Shown here piece by piece: positions 39,801 through 54,023 of a stretch of 64,000 nucleotides of DNA. How positions within the stretch are numbered: the stretch's first letter is position 1; every line of letters starts with the position of its first letter. The stretch is from Pseudopithomyces maydicus. Its lineage: Eukaryota; Ascomycota; Dothideomycetes; Pleosporales; Didymosphaeriaceae. The position numbers and the translations under genes were made by a program. Below the pieces are notes generated by a model. That model was not told the DNA's origin. It worked only from the letters and a program-made list of their open reading frames with translations, and ran no database searches. The stretch covers positions 2,480,001-2,544,000 of the forward strand of contig JANTUC010000005.1 in the NCBI GenBank assembly GCA_026873275.1, given 5' to 3'.

Positions 39801-42800
39801 ATTTTAGTAGATTTAATGTTAAGTTTTCTTAGTTTAATTATAAACCCTAAGTAGGTTATTTTCTTTATATAGAATTTACACTTTTTTAATTTAAGATAGA
39901 GTTTTACTTCTTTAATCCTTTAAAGTATTTTTTATATATACTTTAGGTAATCTTCCTCCTTATTAGAGTAGATAATAATATTATCTAGGTATACTATAGT
40001 ATACTCCCCTAGGCATTTCCTTAGCACAGTATTAATTTATTATTAAAAAACTGCTAGCGCATTAGATAACCTAAAAGGTATAATTAAATATTTAAAGAAT
40101 TTAAATTTAGTCCTAAAAGCTATTTTCTATTCTTTATCTTCTTTTATTCTAATCTAATAATACGCATTCTTTATATTTAGTTGAGTAAAGATTTTAGCTA
40201 ATTTTAGCTTATCTTATAACTTATTAATTCTAGGTAGAGGATATTAATCCTTAATAATTATATTATTTATTTTTTAAAAATCTATATAGAAATAGAGTTT
40301 AGGGTTATCCTTTTTATTAGTAAAGATTACTTTATGTGCCGCTAATAAGTAAGAAGACTAAATATATTTCTTTTTAAGTTTATTTTAATATACTTTTTAA
40401 TAATATCCCCCTCTGTCTCCGTTATCTTATAGACTTTATTTTAGGTTAGTTATTTTCCTAGTTTAAGGTTAATTTTATAATTCTATTTTATATATTTAGG
40501 TAGATATCCTTCTAGTTTATAGAATATTTCTTTATATTCGCGATAATTTTAAGAACTTATTATTTATCCTTAGTAAATACAGCTAACCTCCTTAAGTACT
40601 TAATTATTTTAGTATCCTACTAGATAATTAAATTAACTTAGTTTAATTATAATATCCTTAAGATTATTTTCTATTAATTGTTAATTACTGCTAAGTCTAT
40701 TATTAAATTATTAATAATTAACCTATCTATAGTAAAGGTTCCTGGTTTTATTTCGAGGTATATTTATTCCGTAAATAAAAGTCCTTCTATATTATATAGG
40801 GTCTATTTTTCTACTTTATTTATATATAGGAGCCTCTGCTACTTTATAAATTTCTTTAAAATAAAGTTCCTTATTACTCTATTATTAATTATTACTTTAA
40901 TAGGTTGCCTATAATACCTTACTTAAATTATTATATATAATTTTTATATTCCCTTAAGGACTTTCTTCCCTTTAGGCTAGTATTTTATCTAGATTTTCTT
41001 ATTTATATACTTTAGACACTTATTTTTTAGATACTTATACTATTATTATTTTATAATATATTTTATTAATAGTAGTAGGCTTAGTTCTATAATAAGGTAT
41101 TTATTATATTTCTTAAATAAATACTATTTATAGACGTCTTCTTAGAGGATTATATCTATATATAGGTCCTTAGTCACTTATACTAGATATACTTAATATT
41201 TCTTTTTTAGCCCTTAATATATTAAGTATTTTAATATAATATATAATACCTATACTAGCTTATAGTATACGGGATAAGTTAGGAATATATAAGAATTATT
41301 ACTTTAAATCTTTTAAGTTCCTTTAGTTTCCTATTTATTAGAGATTAGTATCTAATATTTTACTAGAATTCTAGGTGTGTACGCTTTATTTATCTATTTA
41401 ATTTTATATACTACTTACTTCTATTTTATAGGGTTAGGCATTTCGCTAGCTAAGACTATATTTTATTCTATCTATCTTATAAAATAGGTAAATTTTATAT
41501 TCTATAGGTACTTCACCTTTTAATTTTTATATATCTTATAAATAGATCTTAGCAGTAATTCCTTTTTATAAAATTTTTATTTTTTAACTTTCTTTTTAAT
41601 TTTCTAAAGGTGTGCTAGTTAGGCAGTTTCTTAAATTAGTCTTTTAAGTTAGAGAAATTCAATCCTCTTAAACTTTATATTTTTTATAGGTGTTAATAGC
41701 TTTTCTTATACTAAAAATAAGGAAAAAGATTCCTTATTCCTAAATATAGATTAAGAGAGTATTTCTATAAATTTATTAAATTTATTTTTTAAATTCTTTA
41801 ATTCTTCTTCCTCTAAGTCACTTACTAGTACCTTAGGGGCTTCTAGGATTTATATATTCTATTTTTCTATTAACTATTAGAGTATTTTTTTTATAGTAGC
41901 CAGCTTTTTTTAAATTAATATCTTATATCCTTCTTACTTTTTATATAGCTAGTATATATATCGTCTAAGTATTTAGCCTAATATAAAACTTAATACTTTT
42001 TACTATTAGCTAGTTTCTCTTTTTATCCTTTAAACCTATCTTTCTTAATATCTTTCCTTAAATTTTTATTAATAGAATCTTAACTTCTACTTAAGCAGTT
42101 CTTAGCTATATAACCTTTTTTATTATAGCTAAAATAGGTATCTTTTTTATATTATTTTTCTTTTTTAAAGTCCTTTTTTTATAATTTTTTACTATCTTTA
42201 TTAGTATCTAATACTATAGGGTCCCTATAATTATAACTTTTCTTAGTATAGCTATTCGTATTATACTTATTTCCTTCTTTATTATCTTATTTCTAAAGGA
42301 ATAATTCGTTATTAATCTAGACTACTTATTTAATTATAACTAATAATATTATTAGTTTCTCTATTCTAATTATTTTGTATTAGATATCTAACTTAAGTCC
42401 TTTATAAAATCTAGTTATTAATCCACGCTCTCTCTAATCCTGAACCTTATTAGCTACTTACTTAAACGTTAATATATAAGTGGCCACTAATTTAATTTAT
42501 TAGAGTTTTAAGAGCTTTCTTTTAGCTATATATTTTATATTTATATTATTAAAGGTTTATCTAAGTTTCTATATAAAGTAATTATAATTATTAAAGATTA
42601 AATTAGTTTCGGTTTTCTAATTATTAGTCTTATTAACCTAATAATCTATTAGGTAACTATTAAACTAATCTATTGCTTTACTAGTAAAGTATATAGTAAT
42701 ATATACTACCTTCTATTTATTATCTTTTAAATAACTCCTATTAAGGTCTATATATAAGGCTATACTAGCTAAGAACCCTCTTAACTTACTTCTTATTCTA

Positions 42801-43108
42801 TTAAACTTTTTTAGTTTAGCTAGCTTTAATAGTTAGCTAGTTATATAAAACTCTATTTTTTTAATTTACTTCTTTAGTATGGCGCTGGCCCTATTTTCCT
42901 TTTCTTTTAATAATATCTTAACTTATATATAAAGCTTATTATAAGTTTCTTTTTACACTATCCTTTCTTTATTTAAAAATATAATATATTTCTTAAGCTA
43001 GGCTTAATTAGTATTATTTAATAAGTTAGGCTTAATGAGTGCAAGAGCTATTATTAGTTATAACTTAATATATACTAGTAGATTATCCTTAGAATATAAT
43101 TATTAAGA

Positions 43109-43601
43109 TATTATGGGGCACACTTTATAGTCCTGTAAACCAAGGGTATATATATTAGGGTATAGTAAGTTAAGAGGAGTGAACAGGTAGGTATAGATTA
43201 TATAAGTTAAATATTAATTAATATAATAAGGTTATTATTACTAAATACTTAATAGTAATCTTTACTACAGAAATAAGGGATAGTAGAACTAAATTAAAGA
43301 TTAATAATAAGGACTATCTAAGATAAATAGTTATTATTATATATTTATAGGTATAAACTGGCTCTATAGGCTCTATAGGCTTTATAAACTTTATAAATTA
43401 TAGAGCTTACAAAGCCATAAAGTTATAGAATTACTATATAATCCCTATTATATATTTATATTATACTCTATATTTAACTTATAGCTGTAATCAAGCAGGT
43501 TATTATAATAAGCCTACTTACTACTTACGCTTAACTCTTATTAGTCCTTATTATCCTAATTATAATAATTATTATCCTATTACAGCGTAATAGCCATAAC
43601 A
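43109..43601 (-). repeat. Degraded B LTR (right end of the minus-strand copy)
   Basis: About 493 bp, aligned with the copy at 36383-36875 and with the intact LTR. Ends CAGCGTAATAGCCATAACA. Confidence 0.75.
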
Positions 43602-44276
43602 CCTGCCTACCCTTATATAAACTAGATAAGTAGAAACCCCTTATAACACTAAACTACTATTAGTAATTAACTTAAAACTTATATTTAGTAGTATAACTCT
43701 GCCTGCTAACTTAGTTATTATAATAATAATATTCTATTATTTAATAAGCTTATTAAAATTAATTAGTATTAGAGGTTTATAAAAGTTCTATTAATAAAAT
43801 CCTTCTATTAGGCGGAGCATTTCTTATTCTATAAAATTCTAATATAGCTTTTAAGTTAGAGCACTATTATAATCTAATTATTTAATTTTATATTTAGTTA
43901 CACTATATATACTATTTAAATTTATTATTTAGCGGTCGATGCGGTAATTAAGAATTCTATTAATATTATAGTTTTTACTATCTTTAGTCTCTAGTAGTAT
44001 ATAATTAGTAGGTTATTCTTAACCGGCTAGGGGCTTACTATTATAAAGATAAAGTAATTAAGGATAGAATATATTATATAAATATTCTATTTTAGGTGGT
44101 AATAACAGCTTATAAGCTTTATTGTCTATTACGTATATAATTTAAAATAGATTATAATTTTTAAAATTTAATAAGCGACTAGGGCGTTTTATATATAAGT
44201 TATATATATTTAGTATAACATAATTACCTATTTTAAACCTTAGCGCGAGTATCTAATAATTATTTATATATTCTAC
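43602..44276. other. RIP-degraded repeat DNA with a family D fragment
   Basis: 43602-43648 is the reversed first 47 bp of family D. The rest is TA-rich with no open frame and no assignment. Confidence 0.5.
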
Positions 44277-44520
44277 TATTATAGGGTGGGCCCAACTAAT
44301 CCTTAGGCCTAGTAAATCTTTAGTAATTAAAGAATCCCTGGCAATTAAATAGTAATTAGATAATAATAGCCCTATTAGTGTAGGCTTAGCACTACCTTAA
44401 ATCCTTAAAAATAGTTTTAGATAGCTCTCTATTATAATTATTTTATATTTAGACCTAGTTAACCTATATTTTATACTACTTTAAATAACGCTCTAGTTAA
44501 AACCCTTACACTATAGTTAT
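44277..44520 (+). repeat. Element C 5' LTR, RIP-degraded
   Basis: 244 bp, TATTATAGGG...CCCTTACA, equal in length to the copies at 60699, 14831 (reversed) and 62889 (reversed, interrupted). Confidence 0.75.
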
Positions 44521-46116
44521 AATTATTATAACTGACCTAGTAATCGCAATTATATATATAAATTAGTCTAAATAAGCTAGAGTAGATAGCTTATAATAAG
44601 GACTTTATCGCCATACTATATAGCTACTTAAAAGTTTTACTCTAAGAAGCTAGCGGACAGCTAGCTTATTAATAAAATATAAATTACTTTTTTAATAATC
44701 TTTTATATTAAATATATAATAACCTAAGTTAGTGTATATAGCTCTTAGACCTAAAATAAATAGGTAAGAAAAAGACACTAATTACTACCTTTCTAAAAAA
44801 GTAGTAAATAGAGACTATAGCAAAAGCCTACCTCCTCTTAAGAATTTTTTATAATTATAGACTATAACCGCAGGGACCTTATAATTAAAATACTAAAACT
44901 TTTTATTTATAAACGCCTGAGTACTAACAGCTTCTATAATAAAATAAGATAAGACTTATAATATATAATATAGTATCCTTTACGCTATAAAAATAGCACT
45001 AGAAGTTATAATAATAAGTTTAATATTTTAATTACCTACTTTACTAAACTACTAAAGCCTAAATAAATAAGATCCTATCTACGCGATTATAAAATAAGTT
45101 AGAGAGATTTATACCTCTAGTAAATTACTTTAATATAATATAATAATTTACGCTAACTTATTCAGCAACCACTTTATATAGTTAAAAATTCTAAACCTTA
45201 CTATAATTAGCTCTATATATTTAATTATATAAAATAATATTTATTTAAGCAGCGATAGCTTAGTTAAAAACTAAAAGAGTTAAAACTTTTAGTAAATAAT
45301 ACTAGGTCCATACCACTAGCAGTCTATATATAAAGTTATTAACTAGTTAGTCTTATTAATTTTATATACACCTCCCTCGCTAAGCGCTTAATATTAAATA
45401 ATTATAAGTATATTATTAGAGAATACTTAAATTCTAATAATCTTAACTTCTTAAGCAACGAGAATAACTACTATACTACTTTATTAAACTCTAGCCTTAA
45501 TTACTAAGTTCTAAATATACCTTATCTTTTCTAAAGACTGGGACACTTCGCGGCCTTTAATTTATATTATAAAACTAATATAGTAGGTAGACTACTCTTA
45601 TAACTATTTTAGTAGTAATTATTAGCTAAAGCGCTACCTCTTAACTTTTATAAGGATATTTAGAGAAAGAAGCCTTTATTATACCTTATAAATATAGATT
45701 TCCTTAAGGGTTCTAGTAGTAAAGTAAATAATAATAACTTAAATATAATAGTGTAATTAGGCGCCAGGCACTAATTACCTAACTACTAAAAGCCTATATA
45801 AATATAGATAGTAATAGGAGATATATAACCCTATAGGCTATCTTAAGAAACCACCTTAATTAAAAAGGACTTATTACTACTATAAGCTACTAGCTTTTTA
45901 AGATTATATAATTTGCCCTATAATATTTAAAGTATAGGTAAAAGGATATTATAAAATAATACTTAAAGAAGCTTAGCGCACCTTCTTTAATAGGTACTAT
46001 TTAAAGACTACTTATAATACTATTACTATTATTACCTCTAATTACTATTATCTAGTCACCTAAGAGCCTATATCTAGAGTATAATATTCTATACTAGCTC
46101 TAACATAGTTAGCATT

Positions 46117-47262
46117 TTTTTTTTTTTTTTTGATGAGAAAATTGCTGTTTGCAACTACCTAGTGATAAGGAAATGAGCTCTATGTACTATGCGACTGATA
46201 ACCGGCTCTTGAATGGTGTTCTTTTCTTCTAATTTATACGACCACACTGTGGTTCGAACTTGTGCTGCTATGCAATTGCCAAGACAGTAGCTTTAGATAT
46301 AGAGAACACCAAAGCATGCTCTGCCATCCAGTACCATCGAAATGAGATAACAGATACAAATGACAATCCAAACGAAACCTTTTGGTCCCAACAGATGCCA
46401 GGCAACACCTCGTTATGACTAAGATTACTTTTTAGGACGTCTGATTCGATTTGGGGAGACTCAACAGCAATAGCTGGTCCCAACGTCCAATATGATATAT
46501 ATTTTGATGTTTTTGCAGCTTGGTTGCATCTTGTTGCACTTCTGCTCCCAAAACATCTTTCTCTGCTTCCAAGACTTCTACTGCTATTTCCGAACAACTG
46601 GGAAGTGAATAAAATGATCAGGCCGTTCTTCAAAGGCTTCAGGGGCAAAAAGCTATCGAGATGGGATGATGAGACAGATACCACGGCCCCTCTGAGCAAA
46701 GAACGCCTGGCAAAGCTACGATCATATGCTAGAAAGGTGGTTCGCGACGATGATAAAACAGCCCCAATTCTGAGGCTTTTGTTACTGGACACCAGATACA
46801 GACTCGCTCTAGAACTTGGTAGGTCAAAACCCTGGGATTCATGCTGGTGCTGGTGCTGGTGCTGATCCTGGTGAATATAGATTTCTGGAACGAATCCTGT
46901 ATTTCTTTTATGGAATCTCAGGTCAAAATCATGGAAAATATGCTGAAAGACGACAATTATTGGTTGACTAAGGATGAAGGTGACTGGAAGAGGAAGATAG
47001 ATTTGAACAAAATCTGAAGGACATTCTTGAGCCTCATAGAGAGGAAGCTTGGGTGAAGGGCGCGGTGGAGGTTTGGGAGCGTCTCATGGGTACGAAATGG
47101 TAGTCGTTGTGGTGTCTGATTGTACTGAATCTGTTTTCTTTCGAAATGACTTCTCATGCAATTGAATGAATCTTCTGTGTGTGCTTTACAACTGATCAAA
47201 TAATCGCTCGTTGTATCAATCATTAGAACTTTCTGGAACCTGTGGGTCTCGATCGAGACCGG
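46117..47262 (-). mobile_element. Poly(A)-tailed non-LTR insertion, not RIP-mutated
   Basis: A 1146-bp block of ordinary base composition inside TA-rich DNA. ATAGTTAGCATT occurs directly at both edges (46105-46116 and 47263-47274), a 12-bp target duplication. A run of 17 T (46115-46131) forms a poly(A) tail on the minus strand, so it was inserted by target-primed reverse transcription. Its 5' end (47245-47260) is a 16-bp perfect palindrome GGTCTCGATCGAGACC. Near the 3' end are tRNA-like box A and box B motifs. Open frames inside (46524-46865 plus, 46268-46792 minus, 46957-47223 minus) show no reverse transcriptase. It could be a SINE-bearing RNA, a truncated LINE or a host transcript moved by a LINE. 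Confidence 0.7.
46251..46326 (-). promoter_or_regulatory. tRNA-like Pol III promoter (box A and box B)
   Basis: On the minus strand TGGCAGAGCATG (46326-46315) fits box A and GTTCGAACC (46259-46251) fits the box B core GWTCRANNC, with starts 67 nt apart. A poly(A) tail follows 120 nt later. Suggests a tRNA-derived SINE head; no complete tRNA fold was established. Confidence 0.4.
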
Positions 47263-50200
47263 ATAGTTAGCATTAAGTAAGCCTCTATATAGTTTACCCT
47301 AAATTACTAAGACCACTCTTAAAAGATAAGGATAATAATAGTAATCTTATATACTAATCTTAATAGGCTAAAGTTTACCTAACTAAGGGATAACCCCCTA
47401 TATTAGTATATAGCACTATTATTAATACTTAGTATATTAACTAATATACCCTAAGAACTATTATAGAGCTCTAGAACTTAAGTGCTATTAATCTATAATA
47501 TATCTAGATACTATTACTTATAGTTACTAAAACTATAATAGATAACTATCTATAATTATAATAGGCCGCTTATAATAAGGCTGCCTAAAATAACTAACTT
47601 ATATAATTATAAAATAGCTATTACCTATTAAAAAAGAAATTAAATAGTTAACGTAACACTACTAAAGAGGTATATATTATTATTACTTAGGTAGCTAACT
47701 AGGCTAAGATAATTATAAACCTATATATATAATTATAGACTATAAAAATAAATATTATAAAAGTTATTGCGCAAATGGAAGCAGAGAACTTAAAAGTTAT
47801 AAAAGAACTAGAACTTACTAAAAAGGAGATAAAGTAATAAAAATCCTAGGCTAAACTAGCTAAAGATATAATTATCTATATTTTATATAACTATGCTATA
47901 GGCAAATAGACGCAGTAAAAAGAGGAATTATAAATAATTTAGATAGAGCTAGATATAATTTAGTATATATTTTATAAATAAACTTTCCAGCCTCTAGTAT
48001 ATATTATATACCTAATAAAAACTATTAACTAGTTATAATTTAAGTAACTTAGTAATAGACACCCTCTTTTCTACCCTAATTATTTTAGCTCTTCGCATAA
48101 CCCTTATATTTTATAAAGTTCCTAGAATACCCTATAGGGCCCTTAAATTAAAATCCCTTATAACTCTAACTAAGACCTGTCTATCGCGTAGTATTATTTA
48201 CCTTTATTTAAATTAATACTAGCTCTAGTTACTAATCTATATAAGTACTACTTTAAGCTCTTAAACCTACTAAAGTATAATAGTGGCGCTAATACAGACT
48301 ATAAAAAATAATATATTAAGATAATAGATAAGCTATAAATATTATATAATAAAATATAAAGGATATTCTACCTCTATAGTAAGTTAAAAGGCATTATATA
48401 GTAAATTATTAAGCTAATATTCGCGATCGCCTAAATAATAGCTAACTTAATAGATTTATTAGACCGTATTAAGCATAATTATAATAAAAAGATAAATATA
48501 GAGGCGAAGATCTAAAAGGAAGAAATATACTAAAAATAAAAAGAGGACTTTAAGATATAATATATTTATTTTATAGTAGTTACTACCCACCTCTGTAGCC
48601 TATACCCTATACTATATAAGTAACTTAATCTATATAATAAGCTAATTATTAACTATATATATTAACTTCTTAATTCTAGTTTTATAAAGCAGCTTACTGC
48701 TAGCAGCGTTAATAAAGGAAGTATAAATAAATTTATATAATAGGCTTAAAATATTAACTATTATAACTAATAAAGTAACTTAGGATAGAATACTTAAACT
48801 ATAATTATTACTTAGTGCGCTTCTTAGGCAATAAGAGTTATTTCTACTCTAATCTAAATAACAGCCTCTTATAGATTTCAGTCTATATAAGTTAGTATAA
48901 GCTCCTTATTAATTAATATAAAAAAACTTATAGCCGCAGTTATAATAAAATTTATAAATTTATAATTAATAATTAGTGCTTTAACTGCGGCAGTAAGGGC
49001 CACTAAATAAATAATATAACTATACTATATTATAGTAAGACGCCTACCCTTTTAAAAGATATTAAGGCGTTATATATGATTATAATAGCCTTATTTAATA
49101 AGGATCTAAATAATCTAAATATATTATATATATACTTTAGTCACAAACAGCCTAAGAAGGCACCTAAAGATACTACTACTTATACCCCTTATACTAATAG
49201 AGATACTATCTAGATAACTAATAATAAAGATATTAAGGATAAATATATCTAATAAGGTTTTTAATAGCTTTTAAGTAAAAACGCGCTTAGGAGTAAAAAG
49301 CATATATTATAAAAGAGATATTAATGCAGCTTTAGCGCTATATTAATAACTTTAAATAAAGTATTACTACCTTAACCTACTTATAAAAAATAAGTCTAAG
49401 TATAAAGAAGACGCCCCGGACACTATAAATATATTAAATATTTATAGCGTTATTAGAGCCCACGTAGGCCAAATAATTTAAATTTACTTATTATATAAAA
49501 TTACCGGCCTCTAAACAGTAAACTAAGGTATAATAATTAACTAATATTAGAGTAAGCGCCAGCTTTATAAGCTGCTAATTTATAGTAAAATACTAGCTCT
49601 AGATATTTTAGGTTTAAAATTTTATTACTCTTACTCTAGCTAATAATAAGAAAATAATAAATAAGCTTATAAAAGCTGCTAACCTAATAATTAAATATAA
49701 TACTTATATTTACTATACTATATATTATATTACTAACCTTAGCGCCTTTAACCTTATCTTAAAATATAACTAGATACGTTAATATAATCTAGTTATAAGT
49801 TTACCTAAATACTCTATAACTTTTAATTCGGACTATTATATAATAAACTATTTATAATATATAAAGGCTAATATAATATACCTATATAGACTATTAGCTA
49901 ATAAATAATAGGCGCCTACTATAATAAGGGATATAAAAAGTATCTTAGGGATAGTAGTATATTATATAATAATTTAACACCCTAAAAGCTATATTTAAAT
50001 AAAGCCCTAAGACTAAACACGCCTTTATAGCCCCAACTTAAATAGAGCTAGGAACTATAATACCTTAGTATTTATCTCTACTATAAACTTAATAGCAGTA
50101 TTATAAGATAATTTTAATAAATATATAAATAAGCTAACACGCAAAATTCGCCTAAAGAAGGAAATTATTTAACTTTTACTAAAACCTTATAAGAATAAAA

Positions 50201-53200
50201 TCTTGCTATTTAATTTAGTAGAAATTAATTACCTACTACCCTACTACCCTAAAGTAGACTATATAATTAAGCTTATAGAAAATAAGCCTTTATACTTATA
50301 TATATACAGTCTCTTCTAATTAGAGGCGGAGGCGGTTAAGAAATATATTAATAAAATAATAGAGAAGGGCTTTATCTATTTAAATTACTTATTATTTACG
50401 GCACCTATCCTCATAATTAAAAAACTAAAAAAAGGTTTATAGATTTGTGTAGACTATTGCGCAATTAATACTATTATAAAGAAAAACTAGAATTCCTCTT
50501 TATTTATTAAAGAAACTTTAGCCTGTATAAATAAGGTTAAGATTATAAATATATTAAATATAATTACTGCGTTTAACACAATACATATAATAGAAGATAA
50601 TATAAAAAAATAGTATTTCTTATATAATATAATCTCTATCAATATCTAGTTATACTATTTAGCTTATGTAATACGCCAGGTATATTTTAGATATTTATTA
50701 ATAAGATATTATAAGAATATCTTAATAAATTCTATATAGTATACTTGGATAATATCCTTATATTTAATAAAAATAAGTTATCCTATATTGCCTATATGCG
50801 CTGGGTTATAAAATGCTTAAAAGAAAGTTAGTTATACCTTAATATTAATAAATATAAATTTTATACTAAGAAGATTAAATATCTCAGTCTTATCCTTATT
50901 ATAGAAGGTCTTAAAATAAACTCTAATAAAATCTAAGCAGTACAGAATTAGCAGCTACTATAAAGCTTAAAAGATATATAGGCTTTTCTAGACTTTACTA
51001 ACTTCTATTAATAATTTATTATAGGGTTTAGTACTATCTATAAACTACTAATAGCTTTTACCTAGAAAGACGCTAAAGGACTCTTAATATAATCTAGATC
51101 TTTTAAAGCGGCTGCCTTTAAATACCTAAAGAATATATTTATTACTATACCTATTCTTACGCACTTTAATTCTAACTATAAAATTTAGCTAAAAATAAAT
51201 ATATTTAACTTTATAGTAGCTATAGTCCTATCCTAAAAAATAGTATAGAATAACTTAGGCTAGTTATATATCTTTTATATAAAATAACTCCAGCGGAATA
51301 TAATTATAAAATTTATAATAAGGAACTCCTTATTATTATTTAAGCCTTTAAGGAATAGTAGACTAAGCTATTAAAGACTTTAAGGCCTATTAATATTATT
51401 ATAGACTACTAAGCGCTTTAGTACTTTATAATAAATAAACAACTTAATTACTAATAAGCCTACTAGACAGAATTTTTAATAGAATTTAATTTCTAGATAT
51501 ATTACTATTCCAGCCACTAAAGCGGGAAATTTAATATATTTATATAAAGATCTAGCGACCTACTAGATAATAATAAAGATCTATAATATAAATACTAGAT
51601 TTAGGTAATACTACGCCTAGAAATATTTAAAAAGAAAGGCTCTTATTAAGTAGTAAAATATATATAATCGCTCCTATACTATTATAAGATAATAATATAA
51701 AGCCTTATAACTATATTATATAATCTAAGTAAAAGGCTAGCCGCTAAAGAGAATAAACTAGATCTACTAGAAGCTATTATACTATAAGATATAAAAGAAA
51801 ACGCAACTATTTTAGTAAATATAAAGGCTATTTATAAAGCTAATAAATATATTTAGTTATTATTTTAAGCCGTATAAATGGGTGCTAGATAACTATTTAT
51901 AGACCTTATATATATAGGAATTTAAATTAAGCTTAATTAGTATTATATCTAGAATAGCCTCCTCCTTATTAATAATTAGATATATATATTAAATAATAAG
52001 GCTATTTAAGGGTAGGTTATCCGTATATATTATAATACTATAATTATAGGCTATTTAAATAAAAAGGATATATATACCTGCGCTAGCGTCTATTACTATT
52101 AGCCCTAAATAACCTCTACTATTATATAATATATAAAGTCCTGCTTACTTTACTAGAGATTAAAACCTAATTATAAGGTAAAGTATAAACTATTATACTT
52201 ACTACCTATCTTAAAGTAGTACTAGTAAAGTATCTCTATTAACTTTATTATTAACCTACTAGAAAGTGAGGCTAATAAATAGACCTATTATAATATTTTA
52301 ATAATAGTGGACTACCTTAGTAAGAAAAAGAAGTTTATCCCTATAAATAAGATAGATACTAAGTTAGTAATATATACCTTTCTATAGTATATATAGTAAG
52401 AGGAGGGATACCCTATAAATATAATTAGTAATTAGAACTAATAGTTTATCTCCTATTTCTAGCGCGCTTTTTATAAAAAGCTAAATAGTAAATTCAAGCT
52501 ATCTATAATATACTATCTAAAAATAAATAGCTAGATAGAGAATACTAATACTTAGCTAAAATAGTACCTATAATCCTTTATTAACTATTAGTAGGATAAC
52601 TAGGTAATCTATCTATTTATTATTAAGTTTATAGTAAACTCTATAGTTAATAAGTCTATTAGTGTATTGCCTTTTATTGCCACAAAAGAATATTAATTAT
52701 ATAATAGTATATAACCCTTAGCAACCGCTAGCACCTATAAAAATACTCTAATATACCTTAATATAAAGGACTAGACTAATAATAATAATAAAACTATAAT
52801 ACTAGCGAATATTAAAATAGCTAAAGAAGTTTTAGTATAAAGGTAAGAATCTAATAATATTATATAGGCGGAACACCTAATTAATCTAACTTATTTAAAT
52901 TAAAAGCGCGTAGTATATTTTACTAATTTAATAATAAGGCTATATAACTTTTTTATTAAATACCTCTAGTAGGCCCGCGCAAAATAGATATAGTATATAA
53001 ATATATATTAAGCGCCCTTCTTAAGACTATAAATTAGTAATAAAATTATACTAGATATATAAAACCTTTAAATAAAGTAATTAAGTAAATTACTGGACTT
53101 TACAAAGTAGGGATTATTTATAATTACTTAAATAGTAGATAATAGTAAGGCATATAAACTATTACTGTTACTAAAGATAAGTTACTTATATAATATATTT

Positions 53201-53478
53201 TACCTATAGCTTTTATATCTATATAAGGGGTAATCCTTACCTAAGTAAGTATAATTAGTTAATTACATGTCTCTAGCTTCTAAGACTAATAAAAAGAAAG
53301 ACTTTAATATTAAAGCTATTCTTAATTACCGCATTAACCAGCGGATAATTAATTCTTACTAAGATAATACTTACGGGGTAATAAAGTATAAAATTAAATA
53401 GTTAGACTATAATAAGGCCCCTATATAGAAGCTATATTAGAACTTAATTAATAGTAAAATATTCTATTTAGTAGTAGG

Positions 53479-53914
53479 TGTTAAGACCACGAGGGTAGCT
53501 AGTCCTAGAGGTTAAGGTTGGTTCTCGGGCAGGAGCAACTTACGGAGGGAGAAGGGTTATCGACTGCGTGAGCGGGTCGATGGGGTAGTCGGTATCGGTA
53601 TCACGTATGATACTAAATCAATAATGAGGCCTGAGTGAATCCAAACGATAGATTGATAAACAGGTTGAACACGAGTATCCACGAAGGAAACTCGGGTTCC
53701 TATATACTTGGGTTGATCAGTCCCACTGATCAACTGATCACACTGATCAGCCTTTGCTCAGTGATCAGTATGCGAGCTGCTCAGTATGCTCAGTGCGCCA
53801 AGGCTACTGATCACACTGATCAGGTCACGTGACTACATAATTACACGGCCCGCCCCGGGCCTCTAATTACATGTGGGATCGATGCTGTGCCGCAGCCATC
53901 TACAGATCTTAACA
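53479..53914 (-). repeat. Element A' 3' LTR
   Basis: 436 bp; carries the T at 53622 that marks this copy. Confidence 0.95.
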
Positions 53915-54023
53915 TCATCCTCCTCCTCCCAGGATCTGTCCTCGGATCAGGTGATGTAGTCCCGTGGTTAGTTATAACCGGGCTTCGCCCCGCATCATAA
54001 GTAGCGTTAGCTTGGTCCGCGTC

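Larger units (their letters stand above)
36383..43601 (-). mobile_element. RIP-degraded full-length B-family element
   Basis: 7219 bp with degraded B LTRs at 36383-36875 and 43109-43601, both reversed. The purine-tract end of the element is readable on the minus strand next to the left LTR, and 36,890-36,980 aligns with the last 100 bp of the B interior with C-to-T/G-to-A changes. At 40,678-40,914 the antisense of the protease/RT linker region is still open for 78 codons and matches the antisense of B around 31,430-31,680. No sense frame is intact. The flanks read GCAGG (left) and CCTGC (right), which are inverted rather than direct, so a normal target duplication is not seen. Confidence 0.8.

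Noticed and set aside
40678..40914. 78-codon frame in the degraded B element as a membrane protein
   Set aside because: Its hydrophobic look comes from RIP; it is the antisense of the old protease/RT region, as seen by comparison with B.
46524..46865. 113-codon plus-strand frame within the poly(A) insertion as a host gene
   Set aside because: Opposite in sense to the poly(A) tail, ends in a CWCWCWC simple repeat, and matches no family I know.
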